Origin: Phascolarctos cinereus
Lineage: Eukaryota > Chordata > Mammalia > Diprotodontia > Phascolarctidae
Assembly (NCBI RefSeq): GCF_002099425.1
Contig: NW_018344105.1
Coordinates: forward strand, 186,001 to 250,000
Direction of reading: 5' to 3'
Length of the DNA stretch: 64,000 bases
Shown one piece after another: positions 22,690-33,785 of the stretch. Numbering within the stretch: the first letter of the stretch is position 1; each line of letters starts with the position of its first letter. Position numbers and translations under genes: made by a program. The notes below the pieces were generated by a model. It made no database searches and was not told where the DNA came from. It saw only the letters and a program-made list of their open reading frames with translations.

Positions 22690-23115
22690 ATATTCTAATG
22701 TGTCTGCCTCTGCCTCCTGACTTGGGTAAGGGTGGGTAACACAGGAGCTAAAGCCTCCCCTTCATTCTGTTGAATGAACTTTTGGGGGACCTGCCCAAAA
22801 TAAGGTTTTAACTAGAAGGGATGAAGGGCAATTGATTGACTTATAGTAGCTCTGAAGTTGGGCTGCTTCCTATGCATTGGTCATTTCAGTTTCTCCTCAT
22901 AAATACAACTGAAGCAACAGAACTGTATTTTATTTTATTTTATGTACATGCCTAAATGTTCTGTCTTAAGATATAAATTCCTTAAAGGCATAAACTGTCT
23001 ATATGTTGTCTTTCTGTATGAACAATCTAAGTTCTATATAAACCAATTTGCTATGGGTTCGAGCAGGGGCTAATTACTGCTGCTTCTTGGTGATGTGGCA
23101 GAGATTCATACTTTG
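22690..23115. other. Unassigned sequence
   Basis: No firm repeat. 'attccttaaaggcataaact' near 22977 faintly recalls an L2 3' end. Confidence 0.4.
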
Positions 23116-23117
23116 AG

Positions 23118-23350
23118 TGTGAGTTAGACAGTAATAGTTTATTTTCTGTAGCATTTCCAATTCTCATCTGAGCCTCACAACAACCCTGTGAAATAGGTAG
23201 TATCCTTATTTTACAGGTATTATTTGCTCCCTTTTACAAATGAGGAAACTGAAGCTGAAAGTGTCCACCGTCACACAGCTAATACATGTCAGAGGAGGGG
23301 TTGGAACCAAGGTCTTCCTGGATTCCAAGTCTAGAACTCTGGCCTCATGC
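23118..23350 (-). repeat. MIR-type SINE
   Basis: 'gagcctcacaacaaccctgt', 'aaatgaggaaactgaagctg', 'cgtcacacagctaatacatg' and 'tcttcctggattccaagtct'. The 'ttttaca' core appears twice (about 23210 and 23233), suggesting a small internal duplication. Confidence 0.88.
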
Positions 23351-23519
23351 CACTCTCCCTCCCAGGAAATCAGCATTTATGAAGCATCAAGGTGTGACTT
23401 GTCAAATCCCATTTCCTTCCTGACTTTTCCATAACCTCCAGACTTTGGACAAGGCCCTTAATCTCCATAGCTCTCAGTTTCCTTCCTTTGAGGTCCCTTC
23501 TTGCTTTAAAATATTCTAA

Positions 23520-23650
23520 TACTCCTTATGCCCAGCACTGTACTAAGCACTGTGGAAGATATAAAAGAAGTTGAGACCTAGGCCTGCTCTTGATTTGCTC
23601 ACACTCTAGTTGGTGAAAGAGTGTTTGTATGTGAGAGATTGCAGGGTCCT
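23520..23650 (-). repeat. L2 LINE 3' end
   Basis: 'gcccagcactgtactaagca' (23530) and 'gctcacactctagttggtga' are reverse L2 3' end text; divergent. Confidence 0.65.
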
Positions 23651-25134
23651 GGGACCCAGCCCATAGAGGAATGAAAGCATCCGGGAGGTAGTGCAGGCAG
23701 GCACCTTTGCAGTAGCTTAGAGGCCAAGTTTGGGGAGCACAGAAGCTAGAGCACCAATGAAAAGAAGCTTCTTTCCCATTTGAAGATCTTCATCTGTGAA
23801 AGCTGCATAACTGGGCTTGGGTAGGTAGCCAAAGGTGAAAGAAATCACTCACTGATGACAAATTCTACACATTCTTTCATTGGAATTTAAGCATAGAAGT
23901 GGTGGCTCTAAATATGCCTCTAGTGTGTAGAGAACTGCAGAAAGAAAATCTCCTGACTTTGGAACTTTAAAAAATGCTGCTGTGTCCTCTGCATGCAAAA
24001 CACGGGCTGTTGGAAAACAGGAGAGCATCAGGAAGGACCAGAACTTCTGACATTCTGAGGTGCCCCTCACTCTGTTCCTGTCTGTTTGTGGACTACCTCA
24101 GAAAGAGAGTGTAGATAGGGACAGATCCTGGGACCATCCTGGAATTATTATCAGCCTTCTCTGGCTCCAGGGGCAGGATTTTAAAACAAAATCATCTAGT
24201 GCTTATCCATGGCATGTAAAAGATTTCAAAAGTCTATTTCCATAAGGAAATCATTATTTTGCTTCTTTGTGGCCTTAGTGTGACCTGAGAGTAGTTAGGT
24301 GGCCCAGTGGATGAAGCTCTGGGGCACACATGAAACCATCAAGCTCGTTAGAAATGGGAATTTGAGTGAGCAGTGATTAGGAGAGAGCATTCCTGCTAGA
24401 CTCCTGAAAAAGAAATGATCGGGGCATGGCGAGAAGCAGGGCCCTTGCCTTGGCTCCATCTGGTTCGATGGCCTGCCACCCTTTGACTTGGCCTGAGGAG
24501 GATCTCAAGAACTTTAAAGGACAGGAGGATTTTGAATTTCTATCTTCACATCAGCATCCTTGCAATGTACTGGGTTTGCCTGCATCAGGAGCCAAGAACA
24601 AACTGAATGAGCTGAAGAAAACAGATCAGAGAAGCTGCAGTATGTCCAAGGGCGATGGTGTGGGGAGCCCAGCAGCCAGGGACCTCTGAGTTATCCTTTT
24701 GCTATGTGTGCAGTGTAACCTTGAGCCTAGTTTCCCTTGGACCTCATGTGTCCTGGTAGGAGAGGCTGTTAGAGATATGTGAGAGGATGCTTTTGTTCCA
24801 TCTGTTCTTTGTAGAAACCCCTTTCTAAAAGGTGATTGTCCTGCTGACTAACTGATAGTAACTGATAATCAACGAGGGGAAAGTACGTTGATGGAGCCCT
24901 GAAAGGACATAGTAGCCATACTCTGGGAGCCCAGCTTGTCACTGTGAATGGGAATTGGGGAAAATAGCTCCAGTCTACACTTTTGCTCTTTAGAACTTTA
25001 CAACATATATTAAAATTTTTTTGTAATGGTTATTCTTGCCATTTATATCGTTATAGTTACCATGCATATTGTTTTCATGTTTGAACACTGGGTAACTGAG
25101 TTCTATTTTTTTTTTCTGATTTTCCCCTGTCTAG
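23651..25134. other. Unassigned sequence with a SINE scrap
   Basis: At 24286-24330 'gtagttaggtggcccagtgg' followed by 'atgaagctctgg' resembles the head of a marsupial tRNA-derived SINE. Nothing else recognised. Open frames here have no recognised family. Confidence 0.4.
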
Positions 25135-25138
<4 letters not shown>

Positions 25139-25209
<71 letters not shown>

Positions 25210-25240
25210 TCTCTCCCTCCCTCCCTCCTTCACTCCCTCA
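25139..25240. repeat. (TC)n microsatellite passing into C/T-rich sequence
   Basis: A long uninterrupted ct run from 25139 to about 25203, then ctccc variants. Any encoded serine-leucine frame is an artefact of the repeat. Confidence 0.98.
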
Positions 25241-25580
25241 CTCCTTCAGTAAAGTCCAATGGCTCTCTAGTACCTCAGAGATCAAATATAAAGTCTTCTC
25301 TTTGGCATTTAAAGCCTTTCACAATCCAGCCCCTTCCTCTCTTTTCAGTCTTCGCACACTTTACTCTGCTCTAAACACTCTATCATCCGGCTAACACTGG
25401 CTGCCTTGTTGTTCCTCTAAGATTATATTTCATCCTCCATCTTTGCATTGGCTGACCCAAAGGCATGAAATACTCAGCCCCCTGACCTCTAACTCCTACT
25501 TCCCTGGATTTCTTCCAGACTCAACTCATCTCACATTTCCTGCTTCCTCCCACTAGTTTCTTTCTTCTGAGATTCTCTCT
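25241..25580 (+). repeat. L2 LINE fragment
   Basis: 'agtaaagtccaatggctctc', 'atttaaagcctttcacaatc', 'ttactctgctctaaacactc' and 'ttccagactcaactcatctc' in forward L2 order. Confidence 0.85.
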
Positions 25581-25599
25581 CATCTGCTTGTTCGTGTTC

Positions 25600-25603
25600 T
25601 TTC

Positions 25604-25652
<49 letters not shown>

Positions 25653-25711
25653 GTCTCTCTCTCTGTCTCTCTCTCTCTGTCTCTCTGTCTGTCTGTCTCT
25701 CTCTCTCTCTC
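25600..25711. repeat. (TCTG)n / (TC)n microsatellite
   Basis: Tandem tctg units followed by mixed ctctg/ctct units. It separates an L2 piece from a broken L1. Confidence 0.97.
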
Positions 25712-27210
25712 GATAGCTTTGATGTCTGTTGCTTTATAATATAGTTTGAAGTCTAGAAATGCTATTCCCATTTCATTCCTACTTTTTTCATAATTTTCTT
25801 TGGTATTCTAGGCATTTTATTTTTCCATATGATTTTTGTTGTTATCCAGTTTTTAAAAGTATCTCAGGGCAGCTAGGTGACACAGTGGATAGAGCACTGG
25901 CCCTGGAGCCAGGAGGACCTGAGTTCAAATGGGACCTCAGACACATATTAGCTGAGTGACCCTGGGCAAGTCACTATCCCTAATCACCTCCCCCTCCAAA
26001 AAAAACCTATCTCCTTGATAATTCGGTTGGTATAGCATTAAAAGTATAAATTAATTTTGGTAGGATTGTGGTGGTTTTTATTATATTGGCATGGCCTACT
26101 CATGAGCATTGAATAGGCCTGTGGCTGTTTAAGTTGTGTATTTCTTTAAGGAGTCCTTTGTAATTGAATGTATACAAGTCTTTTGTGTGTCTTGCGAGAT
26201 GGATCCTAAGATATTTTATGCATTTTGTACTTATTTGGAATAATAATTCTCTTTGTGTTATTGCTTCTTAGGTTTTGTTATTATTATACTGAAATACTGC
26301 TGATTTTTGAGGATTTATTTTGTAGTTTTCAGCTTTGCTGAAGCTGTTGTCTCAATGAGTATCTTTGCTGATTCCCTAGGATTTTCCAAGGATAGTACCA
26401 TATCAGCAAAATAGGGATAGTTTTATCTCCTCTTTATATATTTTTATGCCTTTAATCTCTTTTCTCTTGTTTTATTGCTATTGTTAGCATTTCCAGAATT
26501 CTATCAAATAGTGGGGAAAGTATTCTTTCTTACTTTATTCCCAAATTTGCTGAAAAAAGTTCTAGTTTATCCTCATTGTATATCATGCTTGCATTTGGTT
26601 TAGGATAGATACTTTTTATATTAAAGATTCTTCTCTGCCTGTATTTTGTAGGATTTTTGGTGTAAAAGAGTGTTATACTTTGTAAAAGGCCTTTTCTGCA
26701 TCTTTTGCGATGATCATGTGGTTTTTGTACATTGATTTTGAATATGATTAATTAGGTTGGTTGTTTTCCTGATATTGAGCCATCTTGCATCCCTGGTATA
26801 AATCCCATTTGGTCATGGTGCGTGTAGTCTGACAAGGATTTGTCTAGAATTTTTGAGTTAATGTTCATTAATTATATTGGTACTCGGTTTTCCTTCTGTT
26901 TTGTCTTTCCATGATTTAGCCATTAGGACTGTGGCTTAGAAAAGGATTTTGGTAGGATGACTTTTTTCTCAGTTTTTGAGAATAATTCGTGAAGTATGAG
27001 TAGGAATTGTTTTTTAAAAGTTTAAATTCTCCTGCAAGTCCGTAAGGGCCAGGAGTTTTTTCTTTGGTGGTTTCTTAATCTCTAGATCTATTTCCTTTGC
27101 TGAGATCGAGTTATATAAGGTCTCTATGTGGTCTTCTGATTGGGTATTTTATATTTTGAACACATATGAAAGAATCTCTTGTTTTCTTTTGTGTTCTCAG
27201 TTTTATTAGC
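25712..27210 (-). repeat. L1 LINE, ORF2 reverse-transcriptase segment, split by a SINE
   Basis: Minus-strand ORF2: 'gctttataatatagtttgaa' (25731), 'tattatattggcatggccta' (26079), 'aaaggccttttctgcatctt' (26686) and 'cttgcatccctggtataaat' (26785). Around 26400 the catalytic box is disrupted (one aspartate codon lost). Both ORF2 ends and the 3' UTR are absent. A SINE interrupts it at 25866-26008. Confidence 0.9.
25866..26008 (+). mobile_element. Marsupial tRNA-derived SINE inserted in L1
   Basis: Starts 'gggcagctaggtgacacagt' and continues 'ggatagagcactggccctgg', 'aggaggacctgagttcaaat' and 'gtgaccctgggcaagtcact', ending in an A-rich tail. The box A- and box B-like tRNA regions are clear. 'tatctc' at 25860-25865 and 26009-26014 is a plausible short target-site duplication. 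It is young-looking compared with the MIR copies. Confidence 0.93.
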
Positions 27211-27490
27211 ATATAACTGTATATAACATACTCTCACTCTTTTGATTTCTTCTGGTTCTAAGGCATGGGCTCCTTTACACGTCTGCTGCTTCCCAAATTT
27301 TTTCTCTCTTTATCTCCAGGGGTTTCTCCCTAAAGACAGCATGGAACCACATGTGTCCATTCTTGAGTGGAAACAAGAAGAGTGTCTTATGCAGATGCCC
27401 CAGGCTTAAAGCCCAGATTGCATCTGTATTCTCTTCCTCTCAAAACTGTGTTGTGCTTTTTTGTATATATCTTATACTTACATACATAAT
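27211..27490. other. Unassigned sequence
   Basis: No repeat or gene recognised. Confidence 0.4.
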
Positions 27491-27494
27491 GGAG

Positions 27495-27720
27495 TTGATA
27501 GGTGTCCTTGGAGTCAGGAATACCTGGCTTTGCATCCACTTCTGACACCCACAGGCAAGTCACTTAATAACTCAGTGCTCTAGGGCCTAACCAGTATGGA
27601 TGGCAATCTGAGACTTCCATTGCAGAGAAAGAACCTATGTGCACTGAATGAGGAAGTTTTCTTCCTGAGAGTTCCCTATATCAATGAAATCATAGTTTTG
27701 GTTAAAAAAAAAAATAGACA
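27495..27720 (+). repeat. tRNA-derived SINE with a different tail type
   Basis: The head ('gtccttggagtcaggaatac', 'caggcaagtcacttaataac') is followed by a tail not found in MIR: 'agagaaagaacctatgtgca' and 'gagttccctatatcaatgaa', ending in a poly-A run. The copy at 37658-37835 shares this tail, so it is a family and not a chance junction. Confidence 0.75.
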
Positions 27721-28145
27721 CATGTTGTTTCCCTCAGTAGAATGTAAGGCCCCTGAAGCAGCTCCTCCTTTTTGTCATTGTAACCCTTACTACCAGAGCA
27801 GTACCTGGCATTAACGGGTAACAACAGGACCTGTGATGGACTCTTAATTCTTGTTGAATTAAATGTGGTCTTCTACAGGATGTGTAAAACAACTGAAAAC
27901 ATCTTACAAGCATATCTTCTGGGTATTGTTCTTTATGCAAGACAGATGGAAATTTATGGAGATTTTTTCCCATAATGGCTTTAAAAATGTGCATTCCTGA
28001 TATGAATCTTTTCTGAAGCTCAACTGGACTAAAAAGTTTTCTAAAAATCTATATAAGTGTATTGTCAATTACCCACACAGAAAAAGGCCATTTGTGAAGT
28101 GGGTGCTTTAACAATATTAATTACTAAACATGTGGCATAATCAGG
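27721..28145. other. L2-like scrap and unassigned sequence
   Basis: About 27725-27865 resembles a forward L2 end ('gtagaatgtaaggcccctga', 'gcagtacctggcattaacgg'). The remainder is unassigned. Confidence 0.45.
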
Positions 28146-28147
28146 TA

Positions 28148-28425
28148 ATAGAAATAAGGGTAGTTAATAATAGCTGGCCTTTATATAGTGCTTTAAGGTG
28201 TGCACAGAGCTTTGTAAATTTTATCTCCTATGATCTTCACAGCTGTGGGGAGGTAGGTGCTATTGTTTTCCCCATTTTATGGTTGAGGAAACTGAGGCAT
28301 GGAAAAGTTAAGTTGACTTGCCCAGGGTCACACAGCTAGTATGTGTCTGAGGACAGATTTGATTGAACTCAGTCTTCTGGATTCCAGGTCCATTGTTCTC
28401 TTCTGTTCTGCCTCCCAGCTGCCTT
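28148..28425 (-). repeat. MIR-type SINE
   Basis: 'aatagctggcctttatatag', 'tccccattttatggttgagg', 'cttgcccagggtcacacagc' and 'cttctggattccaggtccat', ending near 'tcccagctgcc'. Confidence 0.9.
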
Positions 28426-29055
28426 ATCAAGTTTAGAAACTTGAGCAAAATGTTAACATGCTTCATCCCTTTATCTGAAATGTACTGCAAAGTTACAATA
28501 TGCAAAAACATGACCTTGAATTTCTTGTGCATGATGACATTAATAAATCATCACACACACTGAGTGAAAACACCTCTTTCTTTTCTCCTATTCTACTTGA
28601 TCATTGTGGCAGTTTTTAATTGTTGTGGCTTGGTTTGTTTGGATTTAATATTTTGAAATGTTTGATCTTTTTGGAATCCAAGACTTCCCCACTGTCCCTG
28701 GTGACCTTCACCAGGCTCATCTTGTGCAACCTTGAATCGCTCTTTGTATGGCATGTAATGTCCTTGGTAGGTAGAAAGACTAAGGTGAAGAGAAATAATT
28801 CCTCATTTGCTCTATTTGTCTATGAGTGAAATGATTTCTGGCCTGAATAGGTAAATGCAAATGCAACAGGAACAAACAAGTCATTCATGGGCCTGGTGTC
28901 TGCATGTACATTTCCTCATCTTTTTATCTTCTGATTTCTACCCTGCTGCAACACGTAAAGAAGAAGGGGGGTGATGTGCAGTGGGTATTTTGTTTTTCTT
29001 ATCACCTCTTTAGATGTAGTTTTTATCAGAATCGTGGCCAAATGTAGTTTAGAGG
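28426..29055. other. Unassigned sequence
   Basis: No repeat or gene recognised. Confidence 0.4.
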
Positions 29056-29059
29056 TTTA

Positions 29060-29285
29060 GGTAGCTGGACTTAGAAGAATAAAGACTGGAGAATTGATCC
29101 TTCCTGAGAGAATCACTGGCTCTGAGATGTAGGACAAGTCATATAACCCTTCTGAGCCTCAGTTTTCTCACCTGTAAAATGGAGTTAATAGTAGTTCACA
29201 ATACTGTTGAGATATTGTACATAAAATGCATTCCTTAAATTGCTATATATGCTTCAGCTATTATTGTTATTATTATTATTAATCA
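29060..29285 (+). repeat. MIR-type SINE with (TTA)n tail
   Basis: 'gcctcagttttctcacctgt' (29156) and 'aaaatggagttaatagtagt' give the forward core. The tail ends in a ttattattatta run. Confidence 0.8.
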
Positions 29286-29394
29286 TGCAGTTTTGATCAG
29301 TGTTAGTTTCTTTTGCAAGATTGAAATAGTTTAAAATAGGAATTCATTTCTTCCAAAGGCATTCAAAGTGATTTTATTTTCCTCACTTAAGGCC

Positions 29395-29399
29395 CCTCC

Positions 29400-29454
<55 letters not shown>

Positions 29455-29770
29455 TTCCACCTCTTTGCACAGTCTGTTCTGCACCTTGAATGCATTTCTT
29501 CAATCTCTTGTTTCCCTCGGGGCTCAGCTCAGGTATTGCCTTCTGTGGAAAGCTTTCTCTGCTCCCCTAGTTGCTATTTTCCTTTCCTTAAATTTTCCTG
29601 TTCTTGCTTGTCTGTTTCCACATTGTATCTCCCGTATATTTAATCTCCTTTAGGACAGAAACTGTGTATCCCTAGCACCTAGCAAAATCCATTGTGTGTG
29701 TTTGTGTGTTTATACATGTATACGTATACCTTTGTATATATGTGTATGATAAATGCCTATTGAATTGAAT
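29395..29770 (+). repeat. L2 LINE 3' end with internal (TG)n
   Basis: 'ctttgcacagtctgttctgc', 'tgtggaaagctttctctgct', 'cctttaggacagaaactgtg' and the terminus 'gataaatgcctattgaattg'. A pure tg run sits at 29404-29453, and a second TG/TA-rich patch at about 29692-29745. Confidence 0.88.
29404..29453. repeat. (TG)n microsatellite
   Basis: Uninterrupted gt array inside an L2 copy. Confidence 0.98.
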
Positions 29771-29799
29771 CCCAGTGCTTCATAAGGCATTGGAGTAAA

Positions 29800-29970
29800 T
29801 CTGAATAGACAATATAGGTATAGATATGCTGCTATTTTCAAATATTTGAAGGGCTGCTGTGGGAAAGAAGGATTCACCTTGTTCTGATGGCCCCAAAGGG
29901 CTGACCTAGAAGTGATAGAAGTTTCAGAAACAAATATCAGCCTCTCTTCAAGGGGAAAAAAAAAGGTCCT
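29800..29970 (+). repeat. CR1/L3-type LINE fragment
   Basis: 'ttcaaatatttgaagggctg', 'tgttctgatggccccaaagg' and 'gctgacctagaagtgataga' match the CR1/L3 3' part. Confidence 0.7.
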
Positions 29971-29984
29971 ATACTTAATAGTTA

Positions 29985-30320
29985 ATTGATCAGTCAATAA
30001 ACATTAAAGGCCTGCTACAGTGGGCACTGTGCTAAGTGGTGGGGATACAAAAAGAGGCAAAAGATAGTCCTTGCCCTCAAGGACCTTACAATTTAACAGG
30101 GGAGACAGCATACAAATAAATCTATACAAAGCACTATGTAGAAGATAAATGGGAAATAATTAAAAGAAGGAAGGCACTGAAATTAAGGATTGGGGAAGAC
30201 TACCTGTAGAAGGTGGAATTTTAGTTGGGACTTCAGGAAGCTGAGGAAGTCAGTAGTCAGAGAGGACGAAGAAGAGTATTTCAACAATGAGGGACAGCCT
30301 CATTCTCTCATTTTAAGAGA
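29985..30320 (-). repeat. L2 LINE 3' end
   Basis: Reverse L2: 'gtgctaagtggtggggatac' (30029), 'cttgccctcaaggaccttac', 'tagaaggtggaattttagtt' and 'gggacttcaggaagctgagg'. Confidence 0.85.
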
Positions 30321-30461
30321 ATTCCTGGATCTGAGCGATGGAGCAACTTATTTGTGGAACAACCAGGAGGCCAGGGTCAGGGGATCAAATTCGATCTAGT
30401 GTATTTCCCTCTTTTTAGCCTTAAAATTGGAAATGTTGCCTTGTCAAGGATCTGTAATTTC

Positions 30462-30610
30462 TTTTTTTTGGGGGGGTGAGGCAATTGGGGTTAAGTGACT
30501 TACCCAGAGTCACAGCTAGTGAGTGTTATATGTGTCTGAGGCTGGATTTGAACTCTGGTCCTCCTGACTCCAGGGCGAGTGCTCTATCCACTGAGCCACC
30601 CAGCTGCCTC
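30462..30610 (-). mobile_element. Marsupial tRNA-derived SINE with target-site duplication
   Basis: T-rich left end, 'gaggcaattggggttaagtg', then 'ggatttgaactctggtcctc' and 'gctctatccactgagccacc', ending 'agctgcctc'. It is flanked by a 16-base duplication with one mismatch ('aaggatctgtaatttc' at 30446-30461, 'aaagatctgtaatttc' at 30611-30626). Confidence 0.95.
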
Positions 30611-30649
30611 AAAGATCTGTAATTTCATCAGTGGCTGTGAGAACTCTAT

Positions 30650-30812
30650 CCTCCAGTACAGATTGCAGCCCATCTCACACTTATAGGGAGGTGCTTGAAG
30701 CTCAGAGAGGTGAAGTGCCCATGTTTTCACAGCAGTAAGTGAATGTCAAAAGCAAGATTGGAATGTAGGTTTTTTTGCCTCCAAGTCCAGCCCCATCTAC
30801 TGCACCATGGTA
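30650..30812 (-). repeat. MIR-type SINE fragment
   Basis: 'gaagctcagagaggtgaagt', 'tttcacagcagtaagtgaat' and 'cctccaagtccagccccatc'. Confidence 0.75.
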
Positions 30813-30814
30813 CT

Positions 30815-31650
30815 GGTCACCATTGGATGTAGTAGAAAATAAATGCTAAATATTTAAGCAATCAAGCAATATGAGTCAAATGTAAATAGCTGAAAATTTT
30901 AAAACAGTGTTCTAATTCAATATTAAAAATGAAAACTATCTTAATTTTAAAGATACTAGATAATATTCAGAGCAATTTTTTTTCTGTCTCTTGCAGAGTG
31001 TTTTCTAACCTACTTTTGCAAGTGAAATATTTCAGAAACCATTGTGATGGGGAGACAGTGAAAAATATTGCCTAGGATGTGAGTCAGAAAGCTGTTTCTC
31101 TTTTAATTAAATTGAGGGTTTTGGTACATGCTTCCAAAGGATGAGACTGTTCAGTGAATAGCATTATAAGCTATGTGTAGTTGACAGTGACATGCATAAT
31201 ATCAAACAAGGAAAACATTTTACTGAAAGGATCTCTTCTTCCCCTCCCCCCATTTTAGCATTGATGATTTTCTTTAAAAATAATAAAACAACCAAATATC
31301 TAACATTCTTGGATTTGTGAATACTCTATAAATTATAATTTAATGATCAAGCAATGTTGATTGCAGAATAAGTAAAGCTTTTAAATAATTGATCAAAACT
31401 GGAATTGTCCATAACCTCAAAGCAAAGTTGAAAGAACTGATCTTTTTGGTTTAAGTTGTCTCCCAGGCTCCTGTCACCCAGGTAGAAAACCCAGGGGTAG
31501 ATTGACTCTATCTTCTATTCATTATGATATCTCCTCAGGCAAGTCCCAGTTTCAATAATAAATTGAAAATGGAACTTGAAAGCTGAAAGGAATCATGAAG
31601 GCCCAGAGAAGTGCTTGATGGAAGAATGTGTTTTAAATTAGATTGGAGAA
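30815..31650. other. Unassigned A/T-rich, repeat-poor sequence
   Basis: No repeat family or gene recognised over about 830 bp. Confidence 0.45.
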
Positions 31651-31654
31651 TTCT

Positions 31655-31760
31655 AGATGATGCTCTGGTTATGGAGGCCAGTGCTTAGGTGAGTAGATGG
31701 TGGGAGATGATCTCCAAAGTCCCTTCCAGTTCCAGCGTCCTCTTATTCTGTGTTGAGACC
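31655..31760 (+). repeat. CR1/L3-type LINE 3' terminus
   Basis: Only the last part remains: 'gagatgatctccaaagtccc' and 'ttccagttccagcgtcc', the usual CR1/L3 terminal block. Confidence 0.65.
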
Positions 31761-32420
31761 TAGTTTCCTGTTTGGATGGGGAATGAGAGAAATGGATCTT
31801 CTTGATGATTTTACAACATGACTCATTCACATCTTATTTGATAACTTATCTTTGCTGCTTGGTCGAAGAATCATCCACAGTATACCAGATGGCAGATCCA
31901 TATTTGCTCATACAAAGCCACAGCTGAAATAAATTTCTTCAGCAATTAGAATTCCTTTTGCATTTAGGTATGAACTCATGCAGAATTTGATAGCATTGCT
32001 AGAAATTTTTTTTGTATTTATAGGGTTCTTTTCATTCTTGTCAGGCCAACTCTATTGTACTTCCCCCCCCCATGAGATATGAGTCTTGCCTGTGAATAAT
32101 GGCTTTTGAAATATATTTTAAACATTAGTTGGTGTAGTTATTTAATTTTATGTCTATAATGTCTGCATTTTAATACTGGCTCCCACCAAAATTCAAGTTC
32201 TTTTTGGCAGGACTGTAAAAGAAACAAAGATTTTATACGGGCAACAAGAGTATTGAACTCAGTGGAATCAAGTTGTAATAAATTGGAAATATATTCTCGG
32301 GTTGGTAACTGTTTAGCATAATTAACTTCCGTTGACACAGGGAAAGCAAGCTAATTATATCCTGAGATTTGCAATAATAAATTATGACATAGAGGAAAAG
32401 AGTAGGTTTTAAAGGGAGTT
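31761..32420. other. Unassigned sequence
   Basis: No repeat or gene recognised. Confidence 0.4.
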
Positions 32421-32424
32421 GATT

Positions 32425-32735
32425 TCACAGAATCTTAGACAAGAAAAGGGTCTTATGACTTACCTTGTTATAGAATGAGAGGCTTTTTGAAATTATCTAG
32501 TCCAAGTCCTTCATCTTCAAATGAAGAAAACACTCTACCTGATTTGTGAATTCTTTCTATAACATCCAACTTTGTCAGCAAGTGGTCATTCAGCATTATC
32601 CTGAATACCTTTGTCAATGGGCAACTCACTACTTTATTAGATGGTCCATTCCATTTCTATAGAGCTAGTTTTTGGAAAGTTCCTTACGTAGAGCTAAAAT
32701 CTGCCTCTTGTCTTACATCCATCAAGCTTCAAAAA
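32425..32735 (-). repeat. CR1/L3-type LINE 3' end
   Basis: Reverse CR1/L3 text: 'tctagtccaagtccttcatc', 'aagtggtcattcagcattat', 'gggcaactcactactttatt', 'atggtccattccatttctat' and 'gctaaaatctgcctcttgtc', in correct reverse order. Confidence 0.8.
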
Positions 32736-32739
32736 ATGT

Positions 32740-32786
32740 TTAATTTGACTGAATCTCTCCTTTGCCCTACTACTTTAACTACTTTG

Positions 32787-32839
<53 letters not shown>

Positions 32840-32895
32840 GTGTAGCTTCTTCAGGGCAGTGATTGTTTTTGCCTTCATATCTTTGAAGCTACTGC
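32740..32895 (+). repeat. L2 LINE 3' fragment with internal (GT)n
   Basis: 'gaatctctcctttgccctac' and, after the microsatellite, 'cttcttcagggcagtgattg' from the L2 3' region. The (GT)n at 32789-32840 occupies the spot where L2 copies here tend to carry simple repeats. Confidence 0.7.
32789..32840. repeat. (GT)n microsatellite
   Basis: Nearly pure gt array inside L2. Confidence 0.98.
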
Positions 32896-33125
32896 TGATG
32901 CAGTGGAGCGTCTGGGCCTGACATCAGGAAGTCCTGAATTAACACTTAAGTGTAACCCTGGGCAAGTCATGTAAACTCTGTTGCCTCAGTTTCTTCAACT
33001 TTAAGATTGGGATAATAGCACTTACTTCACAAGCCATTGTGAGGATAAAATGAGATATTTCTAAGAAGCACTTAGCACAGTGTCTGACACATAGTAAATA
33101 TTATACAACTTCTTATTCTCTTCCC
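32895..33125 (+). repeat. MIR-type SINE
   Basis: 'gcctgacatcaggaagtcct', 'accctgggcaagtcatgtaa', 'gcctcagtttcttcaacttt' and 'attgtgaggataaaatgaga'. Confidence 0.88.
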
Positions 33126-33364
33126 TTCTACTGTGGTATTTGCTTTATTGCAGTGGTCTAGAACCGAACCCGAAATATGTCTGATGGATGCCTGTATGTA
33201 AAGACTTTATATAATCTTAGTGCACTATGTGAATGCTGTTATTGTTATCGTTATTTTTATTTTTATTATCACAAAATGCCACATAGAGATTTGCACCAAG
33301 AGGAGTACATTGTCCATGTTCTTGAGGATTGTGCTGTCATTGGTCAGTCCCTTGTTACACGTAG

Positions 33365-33412
33365 TAAATGCATGGTACTTAATTATTGGCTTATTGAATG
33401 TACTTCCCCACC

Positions 33413-33465
<53 letters not shown>

Positions 33466-33590
33466 CCAGTAAAATGCAAACTTCTTCAGGGCAAGGACTT
33501 TGTCCTTTAAAATAATGTATCCCTAATGCGTAAGTATCGTGCCTTTGAATATAGGAAAAGCTTATATAAGTGTTTGTTGACTACCTCACA
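33365..33590 (+). repeat. L2 LINE 3' end with internal (CA)n
   Basis: The block 'gtaaaatgcaaacttcttca' with 'gggcaaggactttgtc' follows directly after a (CA)n run (33414-33463). The end has 'cttatataagtgtttgttga'. Confidence 0.8.
33414..33463. repeat. (CA)n microsatellite
   Basis: Uninterrupted ca array just upstream of the L2 'cttcttcagggcaagg' block. Confidence 0.98.
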
Positions 33591-33639
33591 CTGTGATCAA
33601 GCAATGCAGTTTCTTCTTCTATATGACAAAAATCTGGTC

Positions 33640-33785
33640 TGACCTTTATCATTCCACAGATGAAAAAAATGAGACTTAAAATGGTTAAGTGACTTGTCCA
33701 AGGTCACACAGCTAATAAGTACTAGATCCAGGACTCAGATTCAGGGCACCCCATTTCATATCCGTTTATGATTCTTCTCTCCAGT
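33640..33785 (-). repeat. MIR-type SINE fragment
   Basis: 'ggttaagtgacttgtccaag' and 'gtcacacagctaataagtac' identify the core. Confidence 0.85.

Noticed and set aside
24426-24689. 87-residue frame starting MARSRALALAPSG
   Set aside because: No splice sites, family or conservation evidence visible; composition does not stand out from chance frames.
25026-25394. Long open frame rich in Ser-Leu over the (TC)n tract
   Set aside because: The frame is produced by the dinucleotide repeat and adjoining L2; it is not a gene.
29368-29643. Cys-Val repeat frames over (TG)n
   Set aside because: Artefact of the microsatellite; the same explains the frames at 32736-32921 and 33177-33515.
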